In this document: piece by piece, positions 11,801 to 24,500 of the stretch | How positions within the stretch are numbered: position 1 is the first letter of the stretch | Layout: each line of letters begins with the position of its first letter | Assembly (NCBI RefSeq): GCF_021018805.1 | Contig: NC_086247.1 | Span: 89,884,140-89,948,139, forward strand | Origin: Prinia subflava | Lineage: Eukaryota; Chordata; Aves; Passeriformes; Cisticolidae | Reading direction: 5' to 3' | Length of the DNA: 64,000 bases | Position numbers and translations under genes: made by a program | The notes under the pieces: generated by a model | Databases searched by the model: none | What the model saw: only the letters and a program-made list of their open reading frames with translations | Told to the model about the DNA's origin: nothing

Positions 11801-14580
11801 ACAACCTCATATAGCTAGAAGGTAGGTGAGATGAGTAAGTAAAGCAGAAGGCAATAGGAAAAAAATACGAGGCCCATCTGTTCCAAACAACATGGAGTTT
11901 CTATTGTTTTTCTAGAGTCCTTCCTTTGAAGAACCCAGAATGTATCTGCACATTGAATATCACACCTTATTTCATTTTCTTAACATCTCTTTCTAAACTG
12001 TATGTGCTCTTTAGCAAAGGCACGCCTGCCTGCTGCTTTTTCTGGGCAACACACTGAACTTTTACAGGAGGATGTATGTTACTGTTCAGAGCAGCTTGGC
12101 CAGTGAAAGAGTGGGTGGAGGGTATTCAGCTCTTCATCCACTGGCATTCCTTGTTTTCAGAAGTCGTGAGCCAAGGAGGGCTGTGCCTCTGAGCACAGGC
12201 AGTCATATGGCAGGGTCGCTGCCAAGGGATGAAGCCACTGACTTGTGATGCAGTCTGTCTCTCTCAGACCTTCATGCTGGGATAAAGGAGGCACTTAGGG
12301 TGCCAGGGAGAGCCTGAGGTCAGCACCTGATGAGACTGAGGCTTTATGACTTGGAAAGACATGACATGCCTCAGGGTAAGTGAGCATGGCTCTCTGTCAC
12401 CTTGTAATGATAAACAGGTGGCATCAAGGCATGGGGCAGTGAGCGTGGGCTGGTGGTTCTAATCCAAAAATCATGCATTAAAGTCACTTTGGCTGTTAAG
12501 AAAAGAGGGGAGTTCATGGGGTGTGTGCTTATGAGCAGAAGGCAAGAGAAGGAGTAAACAGCATGTAGGAACATGTGCCTGAGGCTGCCAGACCCTCGGC
12601 AGAGGCAAGGGAGAGTAGTCAGTCCATTCCTCTGAGATCTGGAGAAGAGTTCCTGTCCCCATGGTGAGAGGTGTGCAGAGAGCCTGCTGTTGTCATTTCT
12701 TCATCCCTCATAGCTCATTCCAAAATGAGATCATATTTTAGCAATCCACTGTTCTCAGCTGGCCTTGGCTCTGTCTGTCATGTGCAATAGTACTACTTTT
12801 GCCCAGGACCACCCCAGAACCACTTGCCCTGGAGATGGCAAGGGAGGCTGGCAGTCCTATCTGCCCTCGAGACTTGGAGGTAGGCAGGCCTGCCCAAATC
12901 CAGAAATAAGAGATGAGTATTTCTCTGTAGCTTGTCTTGGGGTTTCATTTCTCTCTTTACTTGAGTCTTTGTTTCCATTGCTGTGGTTTTTCATCAGTTT
13001 TGATCACAGTCAAGTCATGCTAACATAGCGAACATGCAATTTACCTGGAACGGAAAAATCATCTCTGTCCATTCAGCTCCATCGGCCCTTTGAGAGAGGC
13101 CCCACTGTGAAATAAAGGAAGACTGGGGAGAAGAGGCATCCTACTGCTGGTATTTTATCAGGCTGCTACTCTCTTGGTATTTTCTTAAAGTCCCAAGCTG
13201 GCAAAGCAAGGGGTAGTGCCTGTCCCAGCTTTCACTGGAAAGCAAAATATTTCTGCCTTTGAGTGCAGAGCAGCACAGCACCTGTTGTGTTCCTGTGGCT
13301 CTGAAGCCAGAAGGGAGAGAATTTAATCCTGTAACTTTTGTCCAGTCTCACTGCTCTTGAGGGAGGTACTGTGTTTTGGGGAGATTTGTGCTGATCAACC
13401 ATCATTTAAATCTTGAGGGTTAGCAGTAGTGTGTGCTGATGCTGGGATAGGCTGCTGAATAGCCCTGGCTGAATTTGGCATCTTTGCAGTTGGCAGGGTT
13501 AATGCTGTGTGTGTGGCAGGAGGAAAGGAAGATTTGTACTTCAGAACTGCCTCTGCTGGGAGCTGGGAAGCCAAGCACCGCCTCATTTATTGCACCGGGA
13601 AGAGTGAAGGAGCTGACAAAATATTCCTTTAATTTGTTTGAAGCTGCATTCATTTCTCCAGAAGGGGGAGAGTGGAATAGTCGAAAGCTGGGAGGAATGT
13701 GCCTTATTCAGGACTGTCCTTTTTCCCTGACTCCACAGACACTACAAGGAAAATCAAGATGTTTAGAAAGGGACTGTCAGATCTACTCACGTTTTGCAAA
13801 GTCCAGGATTAGATAATCCTGGCTGTTGAGTGAGTCTTTGTAAAGTGTGACCCAATAATTCTGTTTTTAAGAGTTCACTGTTGCGTTTGATACTATTTCA
13901 GTTACTGAGAAAATATTACAAATGGATGGAGGTGCAAGCCATGAGTAGACGGTGACTGCAGGAAGAGCACATATGTTTGGCAGGCTTGGTGCCCCTTTCT
14001 GATGGTGAAATTTGAATTTGGCTCACAGATATTATGTTGTAGCAAAAAAAAAAAAAAGAGGGCAGAATGTGTTTAAAGTTTTTTTGTTACGCTGAAGTTT
14101 TAGTGTTTTATCCTCTGATATATGAATTGTTACTTCTGTTTTTTTTTTAAAAACCAGGCTATTTCCTCCATCGAAGTTAAATCTATTTTCTTTTGACAAA
14201 CCCTGATTTGTTGCTCCTGTTTCTGTAAGGATCAGATGGGTAATGGAAGCTGTACAGCAACTTTATGTATGCTACTCGAGATGGTAAAATGCAGGCCTAC
14301 AATAGGCCTTTTTTCAGCAGCTGTAAAGCTGTTGTGTGAATACAGAGAATCCATTCAGCGTCCCCCACGCTTGCTGGGAGCACCCTGGAGAAGAGAGTTG
14401 TACTAGTAAAATGACTATCCAGCAAAACAGTTTCAGAGGGACAGGCTGGTGACTCACTCCTTTTTTTGGTTTGCAGGGTCTTTTTCTGGGTATGTGAAGT
14501 TTCAACCTGAGTTAAGAGATCTGTAACTTTCTACAACTTTCTCCTTGTTTCCAGATTATCCACTAATCAGCATGGGTGTT
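8880..14580. other. Gene-free stretch
   Basis: No gene is supported. Apart from the diverged 70-bp tandem duplication at 9972-10112 and an A run at 14044-14057, I see no structure. Open frames are all under about 115 codons and unrecognised. Confidence 0.5.
9972..10112. repeat. Diverged tandem duplication, two ~70-bp units
   Basis: Unit 1 (9972-10041) and unit 2 (10042-10112) align from CAGTTTGGTTTACTTTTT / CAGTTTGTTTTACTTTTTT through ATTTTGGTGCAAGATGAAGAG / ATTTTGGTGTAGGACAAAG to a shared GAAAATACT end. They differ at scattered substitutions and a one-base length difference. They directly abut, so this is a local duplication rather than two dispersed insertions. The divergence implies it is not recent. 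Confidence 0.85.
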
Positions 14581-14700
14581 GTGTTCCTTGCATCAGCCCT
14601 CTGAGATGGGGAAATACTCTTATTTTTGCTGTAGAGGCTGGGGAAATTGAGGCAGGGGAAAATTTGGGTTAAATGACAGTGTGCATTAGGAGCCAAACTC
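14581..14700 (+). mobile_element. MIR-like SINE remnant
   Basis: The segment aligns by eye with the central and 3' part of the ancient MIR SINE. In order it shows CAGCCCTCTGAGATGGGGAAATACT followed by CTTATTTTT, then AGAGGCTGGGGAAATTGAGGCAGGGG, then GGGTTAAATGACA. These match the MIR landmarks CCCTATGAGGTAGGT, TATTATCCC, AGATGAGGAAACTGAGGC and GGTTAAGTGAC, in the right order and with roughly the right spacing. Divergence is high, as expected for an element this old. The tRNA-derived head is not recognisable. Boundaries are approximate. Confidence 0.6.
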
Positions 14701-14719
14701 TCATGCTGTAGTTGTACTA

Positions 14720-16640
14720 TAGAAGCTCAAGTGTCATTCAGAGCTATTTCAGCCTTGCAGGAAGTGTCACATAGCATTTGCCCATAGGTCATGCAGAAAA
14801 GCCTGGCAGATAGCTGGGAATCTGTCCATCAAACAGCTTTATTTGACTCTTTAAACAGAGCATTAGAAAATGTAAGTATGTAAAGTGAGAACAGGAGGAT
14901 TTTATGCTGATTTTGATCTTTGGCCATCTTGTATTTGAGCTGGGGAAAAAATGAGAGGCAGAACCTAGTTCATTTGGCAGCGTGACGCTCTGTAAAATAA
15001 TCCCTCTAACACTTTTTCTTAAATTAAGAATGGTTTCTAGGTGGCATGAGTCATGGACAGACTGTCCTCATTTCACTTTGAACTTGCAGCCTTCTCTGGA
15101 TTTGTGTCACAGTTAGAGGGCTTTGCCCGCTTCCTGCCAGTGGCAGGCTTGGCTGTTGCAGCCTTAACTGGTGTTCAGTGAGAGCAGGCTCCTTGAAGAA
15201 AGAGGCAGCACCACGTCAGCGTGAATAAGCACGGTGGAGTAGGGGCCCAGGTTAATTTAAGCACAGTATTTTGTACCACAAGCAGCTTTGGGAAGTAGTG
15301 ACATAGGCACAGTCTTTGTACAGGTGTCAAGGTCCCCCTTATTTGTGTGTTGTGGTCTGCTTCAAGTTTTGGGTTGTCTTTCTCCAGGGTGTGTGGGGGA
15401 GTACACTGTGGTGTAGAAAGCTGTGCTTTCTGGATTTTTGACCACTTTTGGATAAGCTGTCTTTTTTGAGGTATATACAGCTACAGAAGGCTGGGAATAT
15501 TGTCTTCATTTCTTTATTAAAACAGCAGAAAAAATATTCAGAGCTGTCTGGTCTTGGCAAGGAAGAAAATTAAAGTGTTCTGGCTTACATGCACACAAGG
15601 TCAAATCCTCTTGTTGTCATGTTGTGTAAATTTGTTGGCTTCAGTGGAGGTAGCCACAGGTGTAACCCTGGGAACAGTTTCTTTCAGGCTTTTTACAGAG
15701 CAAAAATGAATGTGGTTGTTGGCCCTAAAAATTGTTTGTAGAGAAATAACTGGGATGCTTGTAATCCAGAGAGGCCATGCAAATGCAAGACCACGGTCTC
15801 AGAGAGAACATGAACTCTGCACTGGCTGGCAGTGTTTTCCTGCTGACAGCCTGGTTTGGAGTCTTACGTACTCGGCTGGCTCTTGGCCAAGCCTTGCTGC
15901 AGGTACAGGAGAGGGAGGAGGGTGAAACAGGGGGCGGTGAGAAACTGTTCTGGTAGCAGCACTCGCTGAAAATTCAAAACCCTTCAGACCTTTTTTGGTG
16001 ATGGTGGAGAATGTCAGAATCGATTGTATTAGAGACCTGCCAGTTACTCTTAACTCATTTGCTTTGTCGCTCCTCCTCCCTTCCTTCCTCTCTCGACAGC
16101 TGGGCTGGGTTCTGTAGTGCTAATGCTGCATTGCTTCTCCAGCACGGCTACTACTTCCCCCACGCTGCTACTACAGAAATACTACAGGAACTCCCTCACT
16201 GAGGGAGAGGGCCGTTTATGTTTTATTAGTGATAATACCAGTGATAGCAATAATAAATCTGTGTAGCAGTTTAATATTTTACATAATGATTTTTCTTCTG
16301 ATTTGTGTTCTGGGTTTTCTTTCATTTTCACCGTCATAAATTTGTAGAGTCTGGTATATCCTGGATTGTGCTTTAAATGAATATTTTCTAATTTGCCATC
16401 TTATGGGGTCTTAAAATGCCATGGTTTTGAGTGGTCTAAACCAGTGTGGTGGTGGGTTTTTTTTCGATTCAGTTTGGTCTTTTAAAATATTTTTTTTCCA
16501 AGTACAAGCCACAGAAGAGCTGCTGCTGGAGGAAGTTACCACAGTTGCTTTAGATAATGAAATATATATGCAGAAAAGGTCAGGGATTTCCCCTTTGCTT
16601 GAAATGACATTTTCATTCTGAGTGTTTCTTTTTTTGTTGT
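14720..16640. other. No gene seen
   Basis: AT-rich sequence without a supported gene. A strong pyrimidine tract ending in CAG at 16070-16099 looks like a splice acceptor, but no convincing exon follows. It is treated separately as an observation. Confidence 0.45.
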
Positions 16641-16651
16641 TTTTGTTTAAG

Positions 16652-16770
16652 ATCCTGGAGCACAGGGGAAGAGTTTTAATGCAAAATACCAGAAAAAAAA
16701 GTCTGCAACATCTCCTGTGAAGGGGGGAAAGGAGATCAACAATTGCATCTTGGAACACTCATTATTTGAG
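16652..16770 (+). other. Candidate internal coding exon, plus strand
   Basis: A long T-rich tract (about 16626-16649) ends in AAG, and 119 bases later the sequence GAG|GTAAGT is a perfect splice-donor match. Between them only one frame is open: two bases completing a codon, then 39 sense codons. The peptide is basic and Ser/Lys-rich in the middle (around YQKKKSATSPVKGGKE) and ends EHSLFE. The implied intron phases are 1 before and 0 after. I do not recognise the protein. The in-frame stop at the acceptor and another soon after the donor mean the open frame is confined to the proposed exon. The phase-0 end fits the phase-0 start of the candidate at 47025. Chance occurrence is quite possible. 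Confidence 0.3.
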
Positions 16771-19700
16771 GTAAGTGATTGGAGGGTCTTTTCATAAGTT
16801 ATAGTTAGTTTGTAATTAAATTAATCATTATTTACCTCAGAGTGTCATGATACTGTTGGTGAAGGCAATAAAAACAGGAGAGGGAGGGAGAGAACTGTAA
16901 TGGCAAACTGAGAAACAGCAGTAAAAATACGTAATGCACTTATCTTTTTGAAAATGGGCCCCATGAGTTCCAGTCGCATAAACAGGCAATCATTCTGACA
17001 TTTATAAGGGTTAAACCCTATTTAAATCAATGAGGCTATTCTCCCTGAAACTTAGGCATGAGCCTAAATATTTCCTAGTTTGGAATCCATATCATATGGG
17101 AACTACTGAAGAAAGCTATTGAAGGACATACAACACACAGCCAGAAAAATGCATATACAAATATCTTACTGTTGGTGATAATGTCATGAGTAATCTGATT
17201 TTACAGCATTCTTAAGTGATATTTTTATATTAAATACATAGTTCTCATTTTTATGTTTAAACACCTCATTGAAATACCAAACTTCTTAGCAGAGCCTGTG
17301 AATTCTACACCAGCTTTAATAGTACATCTGCCTTAACTGCTTCATCAGTGTGTCTTTGAACAAATGGAGTTAAATGCATAAAGAAAATAATGTCCCCTTT
17401 CATAACTAGAGTTGCAAATTGCACTTGGATATTTGAATTGCAACTGAACTAGGAGTTCCCTGACTGAGGCCGAATTGTGTTGTCCAGAGTTGATTTTTTT
17501 TTAATAAAGACAATGATGAGGCACAAGGAGAAGCTCACCTTTTCCCTTTAGCCTTCATTTTTTCGTTTGTTTTCATCTCTCATTAGAAAAGAATCATACC
17601 TGCATCTAGTAAGGAAAAAAATGCTTCAGTTGTAAAACTTGTAACCAATGAAAATGTTCAAAAATGAACACTAAAAAACACTGGCATCTTTCTTAAATAA
17701 AAATTTTAAGTTATTTACTCTGTTCTGCCCCACAATTGTGCTGAAAGAGACAAAACTGCTGTGAGGAATCTGCAGAATCAAAAAGACACAGAGTATACGT
17801 TCCCACAATTGTGCAGAGAATCAAAACCTTTTGGCAAGCAGCATTTGCAGACGTACATTGCTTACCAGATTTCAGAAGAGAGGAGGACATAGCCGAACCC
17901 TGGTGATTGCTCTGTATTTGCTTTGTAGGAACAAAGCTATTAAATTTCTTTAGAAATCAACAGGCCAACTGCAGGGAGCTACTTATTTCCTTTCTGGTCA
18001 GTGGACAGGAGCCATTGCTTGGGAAATTGTAGTGGTCCCATAGGTATTTGTAGTGATTTTTCTGAAATGGTCAAAAGTTTTTCAGATCAGTGAAGCCATC
18101 TCCTTTTTATGTACAGGTCTTGCACTAGGGAGTGTGCCCAAACAGGAATACAGGACTCCTTCAGCAGGAGCCTGAGGCAATTGTTGTAGTTGTGAAATCA
18201 GGTATTAATGCCAACCTGTTTGAAGGCTGAGGTGGGGAAATGCCTTGCTCTCTGGGGCAAGCCGTGTTTCAGGTGTAGGTGACAGTCTTGGCCAAATCAG
18301 TGTGAGAGAAGTGCTCCGTTGTGTGATCACCCTCAGCCAACCTTTGCTTTGTGTCCATCCCACTCTCTTGGAGGCAAGCATTTCTTCTTGGTTCTGTGGA
18401 GCATAAATCAAAATGCTTTTATTGTACCTTCTTTTTGTTGACGTCAGGCGAGGATAATGTGCATGATCTTCCTTTCACAATTACATTCTTGATCTCTCTG
18501 AGGAAGCCCACGTTGAAGTTCAGGACAAGGTATTTTGTAGCATCTGTGTGGCCTTTATAATAATTTTATCAGCCCTATGTTACACTCAGAAAATCGTTGA
18601 GGTTGTTTTTAGCTTTCTTTGTATCGGAGAGTGCAGAAGCTCATTCTCAGAGTATTAGAGGAAACCTCTTTGGTGTCAGAAGATCCATTTAAGGATATAC
18701 TAAATTGTACCACTATCCTTCTCCTTTCTTATTTTTTTCAGCATTTGAAGAAACAATGCCCCTATTTGTGTGTCTGGAGAAGGTCCTGTGGTATATGCCA
18801 GGGAGTTGTGTGGGTGCTGAGCTGAGCAGGCAGAGACACTGACTCTCTCCTGCTTTGTATTTTTCACTGGGAGTGAACACAGGGGACCAAGCCTGCCCAG
18901 ATTAAATACATGCCTTTTTTGTTTTGCTCTTTGTTCATCTGTCAGCATGCCATGTTCAGATGGCAGTGATCAGCCACAAATTGTCCCCTGACCATGCTCC
19001 TCCACTCTCCTGAACCATTAGTTTTGTGGAGCTCTTCAACAAAGATGGCACTGGTTTGATTTCCCCACCCCAGCCCTGGCTTATGGAAGAAGACTTTGTT
19101 TGTTTGTAATTCCCCTCAAATCAGATGCATTAGATCCCAAAGCAACTTGTGTTAAGTGGAAATGAGGCTTTAGTAATGTGTGTGCTTGCTAGAGACTTGT
19201 TAAGATTTTTCTTCCCACCCCCTGTATATGGATCTTTTCAATGGGGTGCCGCTGTTGTGAATCAGAAAGAAAGTGCACAGGCTGCCAGGCACATAATAGA
19301 ATTATTCTTTTGTTTCAGTATGTGTGTGTGTGAGCCTTTGTAAAGAGGAGGTGGTGGGGACAGAGAATGGAGACCTTCACTGCAGGGAGGCAGGAGAGTG
19401 CAGTGACACAGTGCAGGGCAGCTCTGGTGGGCACTGCCTGGGACTCACACTGTCACACTGCATGTCCCAGGGAAATGGATGAAGCTCGCACAACCATTCA
19501 CTGTGCTGCCTGTAAACCACGTAAGGCAAAATATTCGAAAGCTGTAACGTTTCCAGTGCTTTCCCTACACTTTCAAAAGAGTAATGTAAAAATGAACTGT
19601 GCCAATACTGTCCTTCCTCACTGTGAGGCTGTTTATTATAATGGACGTATGGTATAAGTCATTCTCTATGGAATACATAAGAGCTTGAACCAAAGCCTTG

Positions 19701-20911
19701 GACCCAAGCTCACCAGCAGCTTTGCAAAAAGCAGAATCCAGACCTGAAGTCAGTGGTTCACACAATTTTTCTAGCAGAGGATGGTTTTAAGTTACTTCAT
19801 GAAATGGAAGTAGCCAGAAATTTTAAACTAAAGCTTTTAAACAAGTTTTTGACTTTCCTCACCCACCATTCTCCTCTGCCTTAGAAGGTTATTGCAAAAG
19901 CACAGCAGCTATTTTCTCCTTGCCACTGTGGCCAGGACAAACCAACTCAGGGAAAGGAGAAAGGCCTCTGTGGTGGTGACTGTTACGCTTTTTTTTCTGA
20001 GTATTTTTTTTTTTTCTTCTAAGGAGTTAGATTGCTCTTCTGGATGGAGGTCTTTGAAATCACAGTGGAGGCTTTGGAGGTAGGACCCTGAAAATTCAAA
20101 GATGGCAAGAAATGGTTTTTCACCCTGGTGTGGAGCAAATCAGACCACAGTGGCTGGACTCTTCACTTCCTGAAAAGTCCACTGTTGAGATACCATAGCT
20201 GAATTACAGACATGAAAAATTTCAGCATTGTAGATAAGAAATCCATAAGCCCTAAATTTTTCTTTTCTTGCTAGATATGTGGTTCTGATTTTATTCTCTC
20301 CCTTTTCTTTTGCCCTTGGGCACAACGTTTTTAGGGCTTTTCAGTCTCTAGCTGTGCATTTACTAGAGAGGCACCTGGTTATGTGTTGCTTTACACATTT
20401 GTTACACATGTCAGGTCAAATCCAGCACCCAGAGACTTAATATGTATTTGCAGTACTCCCTGTGGGACTTTGAATCCTTAATCCAATGAATTGTTTATGA
20501 GAAGCCAAAAATGCAGTATTTCAATCTAGTGCATATATTACTGCAGTTTATTGCATATGTATTACACATATATACACTACAGTCTCCTTTATATTTGGCA
20601 GGAAAAATCTGTTGTGGGAAAGATGAGAAGTGCAGTTGAACTGGGAAGTATTTAGGTAGGCAATGAATTTGCTCTCTCCTTAAAACATCGTATCTCTGGT
20701 TGGCTGCATGAGATACAGCTTTCATCATGATTCTAATATCTTCAAAAGGTACCCCAATAGTGTTTGTGTATTTCAAACTTAACTTCAGGCTTGTTGGACT
20801 GTGGGGAGAGGCCAAATACCTGAGGCAGCATTGGTAGCTGAGGCAAAGCTCAGGTTTTGCAGTTTTGCCTGGAGAATCTGTACTATTTGCAACCTGTGTA
20901 GGAAGCATGAG
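16771..20911. other. Gene-free stretch
   Basis: No gene is supported. The 13-base word CCCACAATTGTGC occurs twice (17729-17741 and 17802-17814) around a palindromic CACAATTGTG core. Otherwise this is ordinary AT-rich DNA. Confidence 0.5.
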
Positions 20912-21516
20912 TGTCACGGCTTGACCCCAGATGTCAGCCAAGTACTGTGCAGGCACTTATTCCCCATACCCTCACAGTGGGATGGATAAGAAAATTGGGA
21001 AAAAAGTAGATAAAACCCATGCAGTGAGATAAGAACAGTGTAATAATTATATACCAGCAACAACAATAACAATAGTAATAGTAATAATGATAATGATGTA
21101 ATGAAAAGGGAGGCAACCAGAGAAGAAAGAGAAACAAAATGCAACGAAGACAAGTGATACACACCACAGTTGCTTACTACCCTCTGACTGACACCCGGCC
21201 TGTCCCTGAGCAGCCATCAGTCCCACCTGGACAGCTCCCCCAGCTGATGGATTGAGCAGGATGCTCTGTTGTATGGAATATCCCTTTGGCCAGTTTGGGC
21301 CAGCTGTCCTGGCCATGCTCCTTCCTGCCTTCTTGTGCACCTCTTTGCTGGCAGAGCATGGGAAAATGGCAAGTCCTTGACTAAGGATAAGTCCTTGACT
21401 ACTAAGCATCTATAAGATGAGTGTGTTATTAATGTTATTCTCATACTAAATCCAAAACCCACAAAACTTAAAAGCTACTAGGAAGAAAATTAACTGTCTC
21501 AGCTGAAACCAGGACA
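20912..21516 (-). mobile_element. Solo LTR of an avian endogenous retrovirus
   Basis: The 605-bp segment begins TGTCACGGCTTGACCCCAG and ends GAAACCAGGACA on the plus strand. In the reverse complement this is an LTR opening TGTCCTGGTTT and closing GTGACA, so it has the canonical TG...CA termini. The interior has blocks I recognise from a widespread avian ERV LTR type: GGAATATCCCTTTGGCCAGT, CAGCTGTCCTGGCCATG, TTCTCATACTAAATCCAAAA and a trinucleotide-like AACAATAGTAATAATGATAATG stretch near 21056-21100. There is no gag, pol or env-like sequence and no second LTR within the window, so it is a solo LTR left by recombination. I see no clear flanking target-site duplication (left flank CATGAG, right flank CTGCAT). 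The subfamily is not assigned. Open frames across it are artefacts. Confidence 0.88.
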
Positions 21517-24500
21517 CTGCATTAGTTCAGGTTTCTGCTTTGCTTTTCCTCTGATTGCTTGTTCTCCAAGTGCATTAAGTTTGCAGAAAACATGTGACTT
21601 CTTAGATGCTCTTTTTTATGATACTTGTAGAGCCTAAATGTGGTAGGTGTTAGTCCTAAAAACACTAACTTAGGGCTATTCATTAGTGTGCAGTGCATGC
21701 CAGTGAGCAGACAGACTTACCTGTTGCTGTTTGGGGCTTTCTGTTTGCTGTGGTGGGACTGCCCTGTGTGCTGGCCATCCTTGGGTACAGTGGTCGACAC
21801 GAGCATTGCTGATAAACTTGTGTGCGTGTAATCTCCCCTTCTGCTGACCTGCAGGGGAGCCACTGCTGGCTGCCTGGGGAGGCAAATGGTGGCCATCATA
21901 ATGGCAGTGTGTGCCAATCCCTGCTTTGGGAGCCCCTGGCTTGGCCACTGTCAAAACCTGTTTGGCTGGGTGTAGAGGGGGCCGGCTAGCACAGACATTA
22001 ATGTTAGATTGGGATGGGGGAGATTTTATAGAATCCAAGACAATGTGAAAATGCAGATTCGGCAGAAGGCACACTACAGCAAGAGGGAGAGTGCAGAGTG
22101 AGCATCATGCTTCTGCTGGAGGGCTCAGCAGCTGGAGCCCATGTGGGAGCATTTTGCTGCTGAGCAGTGATCTTTTGTGCCCTGATGGAGCAGTGGGTGT
22201 GAAGAAAAGGTGTCCCAAGGGTTCACCAGCCCTGTGGCCCACTCTCCCTCTGCAGCGGGGAGTTCTTTGGCAGCCCTCTCCTCCCCTGGCTCTCTGCGAC
22301 AATGTGGCTGCTGTGGGCAGGGTGCTGCAGCTGCTTGTTTGAAATGATAATATTTTACGCTGTTACTGTGGAATACTGCAGTATTTTTTGTAATTGTGGG
22401 CTGCAGGCCAGTAATGTACAATAACATTTTGCTCTTCCTGTGCTGTTGCTACTGTAGGCATTCATTCCGATTTTAGCTGCATTTGCAGTACATGGTTGGT
22501 GGGGTTTTTTTGGGGTTTTTTTGTTTGTTTCTAGACACTGCTTGTTATCTATTGTAGATATTTTTGGAGTATTCATTTCTAACCGTGTCTGTCCATACAA
22601 ATCTATCTGAGAAAGTACTTCAGAGAATAGCAGTCTCTGTTGAAGCAATTGTTGTGGCTTTCACAGAATTACATTTTTTTGAAACTATGAGGCAAGAATA
22701 AGATGAAGATTGCTTTTTAAGTTTAAAAACAGTTATGGTTTTAAAAAGTATTTGAGACAGATAGAAAGCAAAGCCTTTCTTTGACTGATGGTGGGCATAT
22801 TTAGCACTGAAGTCTCCATCTGCACCAAGCTGTAGGTGACCAAAACCTCTGGGAGGCAGAACCTGTAATGATTCTCTGCAGTTTTGGTTTTAACTGTTAA
22901 TTTTAAAAAAAATTAATTTCAGAGCAAAGTAATCATAACTTGGAAGAGGGTCAGTAGTGTTCATGCCAGTGATTGTTTATTAATGTGGTCATGGTCTGGA
23001 GATGAAACTTCTGTGAAAGGGAAATTCAAGTCCTAGACGTCAGAGCTCACAACTAGTCAGCCTGCATGAAGTTTGTTTCGTTCTGGAAGGTAAAGGCCGA
23101 GTCCAAAGGAAACGAAGAAGATACAACACAAAGGAGAAAATTAATTTGTTTTCGGATAAATGTGGAATAAAATATAGTGTGCTATACAAAAAGGATTGTG
23201 CTTTTCTCACATGTAATTTTAGTGTCCTGTTACTGTGCTGACTCACTTCAGTTTCAATCTACATTTGGTTTAAATTACTTCAGAGGCCTGCATTTGTATG
23301 CTGCTCTGTAAAGTAATTCTCATCTGTAATCCAGATTTCTTTCCTTTTGTTCAGCATTTCAGCTGACTTGTCTCTTTTCATTTTCCAGGTCTCTGTTTTA
23401 CTAACACTTGAAACCAGTCTCTCTGTGTGCCTGCTTGGGCCATGCAATTGGCAAAAGTAATTTTTCAGCAACAGATAGGACAAGGAATGAATCATTGCTT
23501 TCCGCCTTTCCATTAAATTACCTAAACCACTACTCATAAATATTGCTTTATGTATGGTACAGCAGCATGATTATCTCACTGCATTGATGGAACAGTGCTG
23601 GAAGTGAATATAATTTTTCTTCTATTACATCTTTAATGAGCTTCAATTAAAAATAGTGTGTTGGCGTGCCAGAGTAGATGTGTTATTCTCAGAACTTTAC
23701 TGAAGTAGTTTTGCCTGTTAGATTTGGTTGACATTGTGTTGTTCTGAAAACCATGGTGGACATGATGTAGTTCTTAAAACCTTAAGAATTAAACAACAGA
23801 AAATTGGAAAAATCGGCTTTGCTAGGTGAAAGTTGACAGGACAGTAAAATCTGGCAACTGGAAAGATTCAGGTCTGTACTGAGTGGAAAAGTTTGCCTTT
23901 TGTCTGTCTTTGAGGGTGAATTTTTTAACATACAGTTGAAAAAATAATCACAAAGCAGTGGGTTTGTGCAGAGCTCCAGTTAAGTCCCTGATCACTTGAC
24001 ACCTGTGGCAGCAAGTCTGAGTCACAGATAGCAAAAAGCTGTGAAGCCTAATACTCTCAGTATTCAAAAACATACCTACGTAGGAGTTTAATTTTAAGTA
24101 CCTCTTTTAGCTCTGGGTTCCCCCCCAACCCAACAAATTTTAAGAGTCATTCTTAGAATTTTGTAGAGAAAAATTTTCCCAGCACTTGTGGATTTGTCAA
24201 GTATTGACATCACTTAGAGATCAGAAAATAGCTCTGTCAGTTTTAGCTTGATGGCATTCCATTCTCTGCTCCAAAAACCTGAAGAATTACAATGGATGAG
24301 TCAAAGTTTTCTTGGAATTTTCTTCCCTCCCCCCACCCCCCCGCCTTGTGCAATTCCATTGCCATTTTTAGCATTGAGGGCAGCTCTCCAAAGAATGTCT
24401 GTGTGCTTGAACTGTGATTTCTTGAAAGTCCAGAACACAGTAGAGTTGTGTCAGATGACAAAAATCATTCTGTGTTTCTACACATTTTTGTAGCATTATG

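Noticed and set aside
12260..12430. MIR-like resemblance around GATGAGACTGAGGC
   Set aside because: Only one landmark word matches; the preceding and following MIR blocks are not recognisable.
16838..16854. 17-nt minus-strand micro-exon between an acceptor-like tract and GAG|GTAAAT
   Set aside because: The length is not a multiple of three, there is no supporting partner, and very short matches like this are common by chance.
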